Below, in pieces: positions 1-7,994 of a DNA stretch of 64,000 nucleotides. This stretch comes from Pantoea sp. Cy-639 (GTDB taxonomy: Bacteria > Pseudomonadota > Gammaproteobacteria > Pseudomonadales > Pseudomonadaceae). Under the pieces are notes generated by a model, which searched no databases, was not told the origin of the DNA, and saw nothing but the letters and a program-made list of their open reading frames with translations. A program made the position numbers and the translations under genes. Where the stretch lies: positions 372,001-436,000 of the forward strand of contig NZ_VWXI01000001.1 in the NCBI RefSeq assembly GCF_011752525.1, in the 5' to 3' direction. Each line of letters starts with the position of its first letter. Position 1 is the stretch's first letter.

Positions 1-605
1 CCACGCTGACCCGCGTCGAGCACATGCCCGAGCAGACGCCGGATGCGCGACGGGTCCTGGCTGTTGAGCGCCAGCCGCGCCGAGCTGAGGATGATGGTCA
101 GCAGGTTGTTGAAGTCATGGGCCAACCCACCGCTCAGTTGCCCCAGGGCCTCCAGCTTCTGCGCCTGGAACAGTTGCGCGCGCATGCTGTCCAGTTGCAG
201 CGCTGACTCGCGGCGGTCGGTGATGTCCCGGGTCACCTTGGCCAGGCCGATGACCTGGCCTTGCTCATCGCGGATGACATCCAGCGCCGCAAGGGCCCAG
301 AACTGCGTGCCGTCCTTGCGCACGCGCCAACCCTCGTCCTGCGCCCCACCCTCCGCCAATGCCTGGAGCAGCAAGCGATCGGGACGTCCCTCGGCGCAAT
401 CCTGGTCAGTGAAGAACAACGAGAAATGCCGGCCAATCACCTCGTCGGCGGCATAGCCCTTGATACGCTGGGCGCCGGCGTTCCACGACACCACATGCCC
501 AGTGGGATCGAGCATGTAGATGGCATAGTCGACGACCGCCTGGACCAACTGCTCATAGCGGGCCTCGGGCATCACCGAATGGGCGGGGCGGTCCGCTGAA
601 ACCAT
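1..605 (-). CDS. PAS-domain sensor histidine kinase (C-terminus outside window)
   Basis: Reading leftwards from an ATG at 605, the protein opens with a PAS domain (about residues 15-130: YAIYMLDPTGHVVSWN, then GYAADEVIG and a PAC-like stretch ending KVTRDITDRRE). A short linker rich in Gln and Leu leads to the dimerisation/phosphoacceptor box GGLAHDFNNLL, where the His is the predicted autophosphorylation site. The frame is still open at position 1, so the ATPase domain, and any receiver domain, lies beyond the edge. The HDFNNLL form of the H-box is typical of hybrid or HWE/NtrB-like kinases that work through a receiver. The signal sensed cannot be read from the sequence. Confidence 0.85.
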   Translation of the reverse strand, partial: MVSADRPAHSVMPEARYEQLVQAVVDYAIYMLDPTGHVVSWNAGAQRIKGYAADEVIGRHFSLFFTDQDCAEGRPDRLLLQALAEGGAQDEGWRVRKDGTQFWALAALDVIRDEQGQVIGLAKVTRDITDRRESALQLDSMRAQLFQAQKLEALGQLSGGLAHDFNNLLTIILSSARLALNSQDPSRIRRLLGHVLDAGQR

Positions 606-689
606 GGAAGCTCCACAAGCACCGCGAAAGGACATAGATGAGCGTAGTCAAAAGTCCCGGCGGCGGCATCGCCACGCATTCGGCAGTCG

Positions 690-974
690 TCAACCTTCGC
701 GCAGCGTGGGCACCAGCTTGCGTGGCATCGCCACCTTCAGCAGCCACAAGCCCACCAACAGGATCAGCGCCCCGCCACACAAGGCCATGAAACGTTGCGG
801 GTCGGGGTGTTGCTCGTCGAGCGCCAACATCACCAGGTAGCCACCCAGCGACATCAGCCCGGCATAGAGGAACGCCCCGAGCAGACAGACCTGAAGAAAC
901 AGCAGGCGCCAGAAAAGTTTCGGGCGCACGGTGCGCGTAGATGAGGGAGGAAGCTCTGAAGGTTGCGGCGGCAT
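690..974 (-). CDS. small two-helix membrane protein, hypothetical
   Basis: The protein has 94 residues from the ATG at 974; the frame stays open to a TTG at 1007, but the ATG is the more likely start. A Pro/Ser-rich, basic N-terminus is followed by two hydrophobic segments (about residues 25-50, LFLQVCLLGAFLYAGLM, and 66-84, FMALCGGALILLVGLWLL) with a short acidic loop between them. The C-terminus is basic. It is probably an inner-membrane protein. I recognise no family and see no functional motif. It sits just upstream of the kinase gene on the same strand, 84 bp away, so the two could be co-transcribed. Confidence 0.6.
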   Translation of the reverse strand: MPPQPSELPPSSTRTVRPKLFWRLLFLQVCLLGAFLYAGLMSLGGYLVMLALDEQHPDPQRFMALCGGALILLVGLWLLKVAMPRKLVPTLREG

Positions 975-1079
975 GGCAGACCGATTCCATTGGATCCAAT
1001 TGGCCAAAAGATGGCCTAATGGCAGCAGCCTGTCAATTCACCTATAGTAGGCGCCGCCCACCGCCGATCAGGAAGCGAC

Positions 1080-1292
1080 ATGATTTCGAACCTTCGCATG
1101 CAAGGTCTGCAGGACGACCTGCTGCGCACCGCCACCGACCTGGACCTGCTCTGCCAAGCCCTGGACGGGCATGCTCTGTACCTGCGCCATTCGATTCACC
1201 AGGCCGACGCCCAGGCCATGGACAATCAGGCCGAAGCCTTGCGCGACACGGCCGGCGAAATGCGTGACATCGCCGAAGCCATCCAGCCCTGA
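1080..1292 (+). CDS. small helical protein, hypothetical
   Basis: The protein has 70 residues and a good ribosome site (AGGAAG eight bases before the ATG). It is acidic, has no signal peptide and looks all-helical, with heptad-like spacing of Leu and Ala (DLLRTATDLDLLCQALDG, AEALRDTAGEMRDIAEAI). I cannot assign a function. The next feature downstream is tRNA-Leu, and the gene appears to stand alone. Confidence 0.6.
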   Translation: MISNLRMQGLQDDLLRTATDLDLLCQALDGHALYLRHSIHQADAQAMDNQAEALRDTAGEMRDIAEAIQP

Positions 1293-1384
1293 GAACGAGG
1301 CGCGGTTGACGCTTCTATAACAATGGGTTATAAAGCGCGCTTGATTGTCTGGCCTTCTGCCCATGAAGCACGGCGGTCAAGCGT

Positions 1385-1469
1385 GCGAGTGTGGTGGAAT
1401 TGGTATACACAGCAGACTTAAAATCTGTCGGCGTGAGCCTTGCGGGTTCGAGTCCCGCCACTCGCACCA
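1385..1469 (+). tRNA. tRNA-Leu(UAA)
   Basis: The acceptor arms GCGAGTG and CACTCGC pair, and CCA is encoded. The anticodon stem CAGA/TCTG carries loop CTTAAAA with anticodon TAA at 1419-1421. A long variable arm (class II, as expected for Leu) and the T-loop GTTCGAGTC are present. Confidence 0.95.
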
Positions 1470-1480
1470 TCGAATCTCGA

Positions 1481-1506
1481 AAAGGCGCCCTTGCGGCGCC
1501 TTTTTC
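1481..1506 (+). terminator. Rho-independent terminator after tRNA-Leu
   Basis: The hairpin GGCGCC-CTTGC-GGCGCC is followed by TTTTT, eleven bases after the tRNA 3' end. Confidence 0.85.
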
Positions 1507-1563
1507 ATGCTCGTCATAAATCGCCTAGAGTGAACGGTACCACCCGCCACTGGAGGCGCCGCC

Positions 1564-1977
1564 ATGCGCTACACCTTGCTCGAAGGTCAACGCGACATTC
1601 TCTTGCTGCTGGCCCGGATCCTTCTGATGATCCTGTTCATCCTGTCCGGCTGGGCCAAGCTGACCGGCTTTACCGCCACCGCAGGCTACATGGCGTCGCT
1701 CGGCGCTCCGGCCCCCATGCTGGCAACGGCCATTGCGGTGATCATGGAGTTCCTGGTCGGCATCCTGCTGGTTTTGGGTTTCTATACCCGCCCGCTGGCG
1801 CTGCTGTTCGCCCTATTCGTGCTCGGCACCGGGCTGCTCGGGCACCCGTTCTGGAACATGGTCGAGCCTGAGCGCAGCGCCAACATGACCCAGTTCCTGA
1901 AGAACCTGAGCATTGTCGGTGGACTGTTGGCTCTGGCAGCTGCCGGGCCGGGACGCTTCTCCCTCGACCGACGCTGA
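1564..1977 (+). CDS. DoxX family membrane protein
   Basis: The protein has 137 residues, the usual size of the DoxX family, and four hydrophobic segments (about 14-32, 44-66, 69-90 and 107-124). The family signature region is visible: an early helix ending SGWAKLTGF, the GY-MASLGAP loop, and E59 in the second helix. The start follows a strong GGAGG. DoxX proteins are small quinone- or redox-linked inner-membrane proteins; the exact role of this member is unknown. The gene is monocistronic. Confidence 0.85.
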   Translation: MRYTLLEGQRDILLLLARILLMILFILSGWAKLTGFTATAGYMASLGAPAPMLATAIAVIMEFLVGILLVLGFYTRPLALLFALFVLGTGLLGHPFWNMVEPERSANMTQFLKNLSIVGGLLALAAAGPGRFSLDRR

Positions 1978-2104
1978 ACGCCAGCCTGGCCAACATATGG
2001 GGCAGGCATGGCGCCCGCCCCTCGGCGCTACCGGTGCGCACGCCGATGAAAGCCCTTGAGGCCTGACGCCGGATCAGGTTGTACCTGAACGCATCAGCGC
2101 AGCA

Positions 2105-2290
2105 TCAGTCGTCGCAGTCGTCATGCCAGGCGGGATGGTCGTCATCGTCGTCGAAATCGTCCAGCACTTCGTCCTCCTCGACCTCATCCAGCACACCGTG
2201 GGCGTCCGCTTCGGGATCGAAGTGCTCGTGGAATTCATGGTCGAGCAGATGGTCATGCTCGGGCTCGTGCAGATCGTCTTCGTCGCGCAT
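2105..2290 (-). CDS. small Asp/Glu/His-rich protein, hypothetical
   Basis: The protein has 61 residues from an ATG at 2290 preceded by GGAG with good spacing; an upstream TTG at 2302 in the same frame is less likely. The composition is extreme: more than half the residues are Asp, Glu or His, with runs such as DDDDDHPAWHDD and HEPEHDHLLDHEFHEHFD. It has no Lys, one Cys, no signal peptide and no membrane segment. Such acidic, His-rich tails often bind divalent metals (Ni, Zn, Co), but that is inference from composition only. A 16-bp perfect palindrome lies 22 bp upstream. Confidence 0.6.
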   Translation of the reverse strand: MRDEDDLHEPEHDHLLDHEFHEHFDPEADAHGVLDEVEEDEVLDDFDDDDDHPAWHDDCDD

Positions 2291-2312
2291 CACAGGCTCC
2301 AATGGAAACAGC

Positions 2313-2328
2313 CCGCCTATATAGGCGG
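2313..2328. promoter_or_regulatory. 16-bp perfect palindrome upstream of the acidic protein gene
   Basis: CCGCCTATATAGGCGG is self-complementary over its whole length and lies between the acidic-protein start codon and the terminator at 2415. Its AT core could double as a -10 element. It is a candidate operator; no regulator is identified. Confidence 0.45.
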
Positions 2329-2414
2329 ATCGACGCGAGCGGTCAATCTTCTCGAAGTTAACCCTGACTTAACCGACATGATGCAAGTTGGACAAGCTCC
2401 CTTCAAAAACGCTT

Positions 2415-2440
2415 GCCCGCCCATCCGGCGGGCTTTTTTT
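2415..2440 (+). terminator. Rho-independent terminator, possibly bidirectional
   Basis: GCCCGCC-CATCC-GGCGGGC is followed by seven T. An A-run on the other side (CAAAAACG) gives a weaker T-tract for the minus strand. No plus-strand gene lies directly upstream, so what it ends is unclear; it insulates the PL7 gene. Confidence 0.7.
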
Positions 2441-2541
2441 GCTCCTGTCGCCCGTCCATGGCGAATTTCCCTTGCAGAAAGTGTCCCTGCATCAGGCACG
2501 CCCACCAGGAAGGCCCGGTATTTCAACATGGAGCAAGCGCA

Positions 2542-3216
2542 ATGGCCGTAAACATCGACAAACTGACCATCACGACCCCAGTTGCCAGATCTTCGAGTAT
2601 CCCGATCGCACTCGAGTTGACCGGCGCCCAGGCATTGGCCACCCTCCCGGGCATCGTCAGCCGCCTGGCAGATGGCTCGATCCGCTTCAACGCACCGACC
2701 CGAGGCGCCTCGAGCAAGAGCACCCAGCGCACCCGCTGCGAATGGAAGGAGCCCCTGTATTGGGCTCTGGGAAGTGCCAGCCGGCACCGTAATCACCAAC
2801 GCATGGCGCTGGAGAAGGTCAATGCCGCGCAGAAAGTGGTCATCGCGCAAATGCATGTACGCGATGACGACAGTCCAGTCATCAAAGTCTTCTGGAACAA
2901 GGGCAAGATCAGCTTCGGTTTTCGTCAGGACTTCAACCAGGCGATACCCCTCAATGCCGACCTGCTGACGGAAGTACCGCCAGGAACGCCATTCGACATC
3001 ACCATCGAAGTCAACAGCAACGGAGTTGCGAGCGTCAGTGCCATCTGTAACGGGCGCAGCGCAAGTTCACCTTCCCTGTTGATGGCCGCCACCTGGAATG
3101 ACCACACGTTTGATTTCCATGGCGGCATCTACAACCAACTGGACTATGACGAGACCACCCCGACAGATGACGGCTCGGTCTGTGTGATCAGCCACTTGGA
3201 CCTGAGTCACCAATAA
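2542..3216 (+). CDS. polysaccharide lyase family 7 (alginate lyase 2 domain) protein
   Basis: The protein has 224 residues, the size of a single PL7 domain. All three conserved PL7 strand motifs can be found in order: an RxE(L/W) motif as TRCEWKE (about 64-70), the QIH equivalent as QMH with its His (about 103-105), and the C-terminal Y-K-G-x-Y-N-Q equivalent as FHGGIYNQ (about 193-200) with the catalytic Tyr. PL7 enzymes cleave alginate by beta-elimination. I see no signal peptide, so the enzyme looks cytoplasmic or is exported by another route. The start at 2542 has GGAGC seven bases upstream; the frame is open further upstream but that part is not protein-like. It may act on oligo-alginate or on the polymer made by the cluster at 44-58 kb. 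Confidence 0.8.
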   Translation: MAVNIDKLTITTPVARSSSIPIALELTGAQALATLPGIVSRLADGSIRFNAPTRGASSKSTQRTRCEWKEPLYWALGSASRHRNHQRMALEKVNAAQKVVIAQMHVRDDDSPVIKVFWNKGKISFGFRQDFNQAIPLNADLLTEVPPGTPFDITIEVNSNGVASVSAICNGRSASSPSLLMAATWNDHTFDFHGGIYNQLDYDETTPTDDGSVCVISHLDLSHQ

Positions 3217-3322
3217 AGAAGGAATAAATACTGGTAATGCTTGGCAACATCTTTCCCCAGGATCTTCACGAAATTCTGACATTCCGATAGGCAGACTGAC
3301 CTGGCTTCGAAACGTTCTGTTC

Positions 3323-3356
3323 AACCCGCCCCTCTCCCGGCGGGTTTTCTTTTTTC
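3323..3356 (+). terminator. Rho-independent terminator after the PL7 gene
   Basis: AACCCGCC and GGCGGGTT pair around an 8-base loop, followed by TTCTTTTTT. It lies about 105 bases after the PL7 stop. The rest of the gap up to 3617 shows only an unexplained small inverted repeat, TCTGCACA/TGTGCAGA, near 3393-3413. Confidence 0.8.
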
Positions 3357-3617
3357 TGCCCTTCCCGATACCCCTAGCGCTAATCCCCTCTTCTGCACAA
3401 GGCCTGTGCAGAGGGTGTCCATGGCTAGCAGTAGAAGAGTCGCACCCTGACGCTGTCGGTCTTTCACAGGCCGGAACTGCCCAGAGCGGCACCTAAACTG
3501 CGGGCCAGGCAAGGCACTTGTACCAGGACCTCGACTCGTACAGGTCAGCCTTCTTGCAACCCATTTCCGTTGGCAGCCTCATGCTACGATGCGTGGAGCC
3601 AGCAACGGAGCGTTACC

Positions 3618-4055
3618 ATGGAACTTAGGCGGCTGACACGAGAGGATTGGTCCTGGATCCAAGACTGGTTCAAAGATCCCCAACTCAATCAAGAGCTGGG
3701 CCCTCTCGATCAAGAATGGCTGGACGTCGTATTGAATGAAAACAACGGCATTCAACTTGTAGCGCTTGAGGATAAACAACCGGTAGCGCTAATAGGGTGC
3801 GCCTGGCACCCCGAACCTCATGAGCTGCATGGCATAACAGACATCGCGGTGTCCCCTGCCTACAAGAGGAAAGGGCTCGGTCGTAACGCTTTATACGAGA
3901 CCATCAAATGGCCAGGGCATCCTCCCTGTAGTGGATGGGTGGCTTTCGTCTCACCTCAGAATGCTGCGGCAGAGGCATTCTTCTCCTCAATTGGATGGAG
4001 GTACGCAGGCCTTGATGATGAAATGCATCGATTTGAATTTCGCAACGAACTTTAG
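3618..4055 (+). CDS. GNAT family N-acetyltransferase
   Basis: The protein has 145 residues. The acetyl-CoA binding motif A is visible as ITDIAVSPAYKRKGLGR (about residues 73-90, Q/RxxGxG/A type), followed by the FFSSIGWRYAGLDDEMHRFE C-terminal strand typical of GNAT proteins. The start has GGAG eight bases upstream. The substrate is unknown. Codon use and GC are visibly lower than in the neighbours, which suggests acquisition by transfer. It stands alone between the PL7 gene and tRNA-Cys. Confidence 0.8.
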   Translation: MELRRLTREDWSWIQDWFKDPQLNQELGPLDQEWLDVVLNENNGIQLVALEDKQPVALIGCAWHPEPHELHGITDIAVSPAYKRKGLGRNALYETIKWPGHPPCSGWVAFVSPQNAAAEAFFSSIGWRYAGLDDEMHRFEFRNEL

Positions 4056-4145
4056 CGACAACCGGAGGCGGTAGACCTCTTCTTCCGGGACACTTCTGCG
4101 CCAACGAAACGATCTCGGAACTCTCGGTCTTTTCTGGCGCGCAAA

Positions 4146-4177
4146 TAAAAACCCCGCAGACCTAGATCTGCGGGGCT
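4146..4177 (-). terminator. terminator downstream of tRNA-Cys
   Basis: On the minus strand CCCCGCAGA pairs with TCTGCGGGG around a six-base loop, followed by TTTTTATTT, ten bases past the tRNA-Cys 3' end. Confidence 0.8.
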
Positions 4178-4186
4178 TTCGAATGG

Positions 4187-4260
4187 TGGAGGCCGAGGTC
4201 GGAATCGAACCGGCGTAGACGGATTTGCAATCCGGAGCATAACCACTTTGCTACTCGGCC
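4187..4260 (-). tRNA. tRNA-Cys(GCA)
   Basis: On the minus strand the acceptor GGCCGAG pairs with CTCGGCC, followed by T and encoded CCA. The D-arm is AGCAAAGTGGTTATGCT, the anticodon GCA is read from 4226-4228 reverse-complemented, and the T-loop is GTTCGATTC. Length is 74 nt. Confidence 0.95.
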
Positions 4261-4402
4261 TCAAAGTCGGAGCGCTTTCGCTATCTCCTTGAAACCGCTG
4301 GGCTTTTTCAAGTCAGCTGCGTTTCGATGGACGCCATTATGTCGGCATTCGATGGACCTTGCAACCCCCTGCAAGAAAAAAATCTTCAAGGGGTTCAAGG
4401 TG

Positions 4403-5419
4403 TTAGCGCAGGCGTCCGAGCTTGCTCCACAGACCGAGCACGGTGTTCTCCACCGCGCCACTGGCCGCCACGCCAATGCGCTCCTGCAAGCTCTTGCGCT
4501 CGGCGTAGTGCAGGTGGAACACATTGGCTTCACGAGCGCTGCGGCTCAGGTATTCGTCGCTGGTGCCCAGTTCGTCCACCAACTGGCGATTGAGCGCGGC
4601 AACGCCGAGCCAGACTTCACCGGTGGCTACTTCATCGATGTGCAACTGCGGACGATAGCGAGCGACGAAGTCCTTGAACAGCTGATGGGTGACGTCCAGG
4701 TCCTCCTGGAACTTCTCCCGGCCCTTCTCGGTGTTCTCGCCGAACACCGTGAGCGTACGCTTGTACTCGCCGGCAGTGACGACCTCGAAGTCGATGTCGT
4801 GCTTTTTCAGCAAGCGATTGACGTTGGGCATCTGCGCCACCACGCCGATCGAGCCGAGCACGGCGAACGGCGCACTGACGATCTTCTCGCCGATGCAGGC
4901 CATCATGTAGCCGCCGCTGGCGGCGACCTTGTCGATGCAGATGGTCAACGGGATGCCGGCCTCGCGGATACGCGCCAATTGCGAAGCGGCAAGGCCATAG
5001 CTGTGGACCAGGCCGCCACCGCTTTCCAGGCGCAGCACCACTTCGTCACGGGGCGTGGCCAAAGTCAGCAGCGCGGTGATTTCGTTGCGCAGGCTTTCGG
5101 TCGCCGAGGCCTTGATGTCGCCATCGAAATCGAGCACGAACACCCGGCGCTTGTCCTCGGGCTTTTTCTTCTCCTGCTTTTCCGCCTTCGCCTGCTGCTT
5201 GCGCAGGGCCTTGAGCTGAGCCTTGTCGAGCAGGCCGGACTCCAGACGTTCGCGCAGTTCTTTGTAGAACGTATTGAGGCGGGTGACCTGCAGCTGCCCT
5301 CCAGGCTTGCGCCGCCCTTTGCCGCGCAGGCCGGCGATGGCCGACAAGACGATGAGGATGGCGATCACCAGCGTGGCGGTTTTGGCGAGAAAGCTTGCGT
5401 ATTCGGCAAGAAACTCCAC
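4403..5419 (-). CDS. sohB: SohB inner-membrane signal-peptide-peptidase-like serine protease
   Basis: The protein has 338 residues from a GTG at 5419, chosen because AAGGAG lies five bases before it and the protein then begins like known SohB (EFLAEYASFLAK). One N-terminal membrane helix (about 11-30) is followed by a Lys/Glu-rich linker and an S49 peptidase domain. The Ser-Lys dyad is visible: S168 in KVAASGGYMMA and K220 in AGEYKRTL, with the LESGGGLVHSYG strand before them. SohB is a periplasm-facing protease that cleaves membrane peptide remnants. The gene is single, between tRNA-Cys and a divergent phosphatase gene. Confidence 0.95.
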   Translation of the reverse strand: MEFLAEYASFLAKTATLVIAILIVLSAIAGLRGKGRRKPGGQLQVTRLNTFYKELRERLESGLLDKAQLKALRKQQAKAEKQEKKKPEDKRRVFVLDFDGDIKASATESLRNEITALLTLATPRDEVVLRLESGGGLVHSYGLAASQLARIREAGIPLTICIDKVAASGGYMMACIGEKIVSAPFAVLGSIGVVAQMPNVNRLLKKHDIDFEVVTAGEYKRTLTVFGENTEKGREKFQEDLDVTHQLFKDFVARYRPQLHIDEVATGEVWLGVAALNRQLVDELGTSDEYLSRSAREANVFHLHYAERKSLQERIGVAASGAVENTVLGLWSKLGRLR

Positions 5420-5618
5420 ATTGACTCCTTGATAGACCTGCGCCCGTCGGGCGTGAAATGCCTGCAAGCATACCGGTGCGCCTGAGCCTCTGTCAGCCGG
5501 GGAAAACGCTGGCAATACAGTTCAAACGACCTTTTCAAACGCTTGTATGTTTTTTCGTTGACAGCCCGACTGGGGCAACCTAACCTCGCAACAACCTTCA
5601 ACCGGGCCGGACAACCTC

Positions 5619-6332
5619 GTGGGCAACCTCTACCTGATCCGACATGGCCAAGCCTCCTTCGGCGCCGACGACTACGACGTCCTCTCGGCCGTGGGCGAAC
5701 GCCAGAGCCTGGCCCTGGGCGAGCACCTGGCCCAGCTGGGGCTGCGCCTGGACCGCTGCGTCGCCGGTAGCCTGCGCCGCCAGCAGGACACTGCCCGGCT
5801 CGCCCTCGAAGCGCTGCAGACCCACGGCACAGCAGTGCCCGTCATAGAGACCGACGCAGCCTTCAATGAGTTCGATGCCGACGGCGTGATCCGCGCCCTG
5901 CTCCCCGGCCTTCTGTCCGACGAGCCCGAAGCGCTGCATATCCTGCGCAATGGCGCGCAGCACCGCAGCGAGTTCCAACGGCTGTTCGCCCTGATGGTGC
6001 AGCGCTGGCACAACGGCGATCACACCCAGGACGAACACCTGGAAACCTGGCAGGCATTTACCACCCGGGTCGGCGACGGATTGCGTCGCCTGCTCGACAG
6101 CGCCGCAGCTGGTGCCAACATCGCCCTGTTCACCTCCGGCGGCACCATCGCCGCCCTGCTTCACCTGGTTACCGGAATCACGCCGGCGCAGGCCTTCGCC
6201 CTGAACTGGCAGATCATCAACACGTCGCTCAGCCACCTGAAGTTCCGTGGCCGCGACGTGGCGCTGGCTTCCTTCAACAGCCAAGCCCATGTGCAGCTGT
6301 TGCGGGCACCGGAGCTCATCACTTATCGATAA
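5619..6332 (+). CDS. histidine phosphatase family protein (phosphoglycerate-mutase-like)
   Basis: The protein has 237 residues starting at GTG with LYLIRHGQASFG, the RHG phosphatase motif in which the His is the phosphorylated nucleophile. The second catalytic His/Gly region is probably the strand NIALFTSGGTIAALLHLVTG (about 166-185), where the family's usual GH is replaced by SGG, so activity is not certain. In pseudomonads this gene often precedes an SCP2 protein and a phosphotransferase-like protein, as here. No clear Shine-Dalgarno is seen before the GTG. Confidence 0.8.
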   Translation: MGNLYLIRHGQASFGADDYDVLSAVGERQSLALGEHLAQLGLRLDRCVAGSLRRQQDTARLALEALQTHGTAVPVIETDAAFNEFDADGVIRALLPGLLSDEPEALHILRNGAQHRSEFQRLFALMVQRWHNGDHTQDEHLETWQAFTTRVGDGLRRLLDSAAAGANIALFTSGGTIAALLHLVTGITPAQAFALNWQIINTSLSHLKFRGRDVALASFNSQAHVQLLRAPELITYR

Positions 6333-6386
6333 GCCCGGTCCGTTGTGTCCTTGCGGACGCGAATATCATTTAACAAGGAATACACC

Positions 6387-6704
6387 ATGAGCGATGTAGC
6401 TAAAGCCGTCGAGGCGATGAAAGCGAAATTCAACCCTGCTGCCGCCGCAGGCCTGGACCTGGTGTTCGGCTTCAATATCACCGACGAAGACAAGCACTAT
6501 GCGCTGCTCGTCAAAGACGGCACCTGCGAGATCCAGGAAGGTGAAAATGCCGACGCCAACTGCACCCTGGTGCTGGACAGCGAGACCCTCAAGGGCATCG
6601 TCAGCGGTGACACCGACGGCATGCAGGCCTTCATGAGCGGCAAGCTGCGCGTCGAAGGCGACATGATGCTGTCGATGAAGCTCAGCGAGCTGTTCCCGGC
6701 CTGA
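6387..6704 (+). CDS. SCP2 sterol-carrier-domain protein
   Basis: The protein has 105 residues, the size of one SCP2 domain: VAKAVEAMKAKFNPAAAAGLD, then the strands DLVFGFNI, YALLVKDGTCEI and ANCTLVLDSETLKGIVSG, and the closing helix MQAFMSGKLRVEGDMMLSMKLSELF. The start has AAGGAA eight bases upstream. SCP2 proteins bind acyl chains or acyl-CoA. The genomic position, followed by a phosphotransferase-like and an SDR gene, suggests a role in fatty-acyl metabolism. Confidence 0.9.
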   Translation: MSDVAKAVEAMKAKFNPAAAAGLDLVFGFNITDEDKHYALLVKDGTCEIQEGENADANCTLVLDSETLKGIVSGDTDGMQAFMSGKLRVEGDMMLSMKLSELFPA

Positions 6705-6731
6705 TCGGCACGGCGGATCGCCTGCGAAAAG

Positions 6732-6762
6732 AACCGAAGCCTCACCCGCTTCGGTTTTTTTT
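6732..6762 (+). terminator. Rho-independent terminator after the SCP2 gene
   Basis: AACCGAAGC-CTCACCC-GCTTCGGTT is followed by a run of T, 28 bases past the SCP2 stop. Confidence 0.9.
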
Positions 6763-6902
6763 CGCCTGGCACAAGGCCGCACCATCAGGGCCATTGATCG
6801 TCCGGCAACACCCGGACCTATAAGCGTCTGGCACGCTTGTACCAGCAGTAACAGGAAATTAGATTAGCCAATAGTCCTTGCTACCGATCATAAGGAAATC
6901 GC

Positions 6903-7970
6903 ATGACGCTCACCGACCAGTCCACCCAGGTCCGCCCCGGCGAAGAACTCGATGCCGCCGTCATCGATCCCTACCTGAAGGATCACATCCCCGGCTTGCA
7001 AGGCACCCCGATCATCAGCCAGTTCCCCGGCGGCGCCTCCAACCTCACCTACCTGGTGGCGTACCCGAACCGAGAGTTCGTCCTGCGGCGCCCGCCGTTC
7101 GGCCACAAGGCCAAGTCAGCCCACGACATGGGCCGCGAGTTCCGCATCCTCAACCAGCTCAACGCCGGCTTTCCTTACTGCCCGAAAGCCTACGTGCACT
7201 GCACCGACGAAGCGCTGATCGGCGGCGAGTTCTACGTGATGGAGCGGGTCAATGGCATCATCCTGCGCTCGGACATCCCCGCCGAACTCGACCTCGACGC
7301 CAGCCGCACCGAGGCCCTGTGCAAGAGCTTCATCGAGCGCATGGTCGAACTGCATCAGGTCGACTACAACGCCTGCGGCCTGGCCGACCTGGGCAAGCCG
7401 GAAGGCTACGTGCAGCGGCAAGTCGAAGGCTGGGCCAGTCGCTACGAAAAGGCCCTGACCCCGGATGCGCCGCGCTGGGAGCAGGTCATCGCCTGGCTGC
7501 GCGAGAAGATGCCCGCCGACCACCCGCGCCCAGGCATCATCCACAATGACTACCGCTTCGACAACGTCATCCTCGACAGCGCCAACCCGATGCGCATCAT
7601 CGGTGTACTGGACTGGGAAATGGCCACCCTCGGCGACCCACTGATGGACCTGGGCAACAGCCTGGCCTACTGGATCGAGGCCGGCGACCCGGCGCCGGTA
7701 CAACTGATGCGGCGCCAACCGAGCAATGCCCCTGGCATGCTGACCCGCCAGCAGTTCGTCGACCATTACGCCGAGCAGGCCGGCATCCGCATCGACAACT
7801 TCGACTTCTATTACTGCTACGGCCTGTTCCGCCTGGCCGGCATCGTCCAGCAGATCTACTACCGCTTCTTCCACGGCCAGACCCAGGACAAGCGCTTCGC
7901 CCAGTTCATCCACATGAACAAGCTGCTGGAGCACATGAGCCTGCAATTGATCGGCAAATCCACCCTGTAA
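6903..7970 (+). CDS. APH-fold phosphotransferase family protein (ACAD10/11-like)
   Basis: The protein has 355 residues with the aminoglycoside-phosphotransferase fold. The Brenner-type catalytic loop is IIHNDYRFDNVI (H214, N215, D216), and the metal-binding DWEMA motif starts at D237 in VLDWEMATLGDPLMDLG. The N-terminus FPGGASNLTYLV replaces the nucleotide loop. This subfamily is related to the kinase half of ACAD10/11, which phosphorylates 4-hydroxy-acyl-CoA, and usually sits beside an SDR or acyl-CoA dehydrogenase. Here an SDR gene follows after 24 bp, so the two form an operon for hydroxy-acyl or alcohol catabolism. Resistance to antibiotics is not implied. Confidence 0.85.
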   Translation: MTLTDQSTQVRPGEELDAAVIDPYLKDHIPGLQGTPIISQFPGGASNLTYLVAYPNREFVLRRPPFGHKAKSAHDMGREFRILNQLNAGFPYCPKAYVHCTDEALIGGEFYVMERVNGIILRSDIPAELDLDASRTEALCKSFIERMVELHQVDYNACGLADLGKPEGYVQRQVEGWASRYEKALTPDAPRWEQVIAWLREKMPADHPRPGIIHNDYRFDNVILDSANPMRIIGVLDWEMATLGDPLMDLGNSLAYWIEAGDPAPVQLMRRQPSNAPGMLTRQQFVDHYAEQAGIRIDNFDFYYCYGLFRLAGIVQQIYYRFFHGQTQDKRFAQFIHMNKLLEHMSLQLIGKSTL

Positions 7971-7994
7971 CCGGCGACAACAAGGAAAACCAGC

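Noticed and set aside
3217..3617. Possible gene on the minus strand between the PL7 and GNAT genes
   Set aside because: The 141-codon frame is low in structure, overlaps a clear terminator and the PL7 3' end, and has no ribosome site.
6903..7970. Aminoglycoside resistance gene
   Set aside because: The fold is APH-like, but the sequence and the SDR neighbour fit the acyl-metabolism subfamily and not drug resistance.
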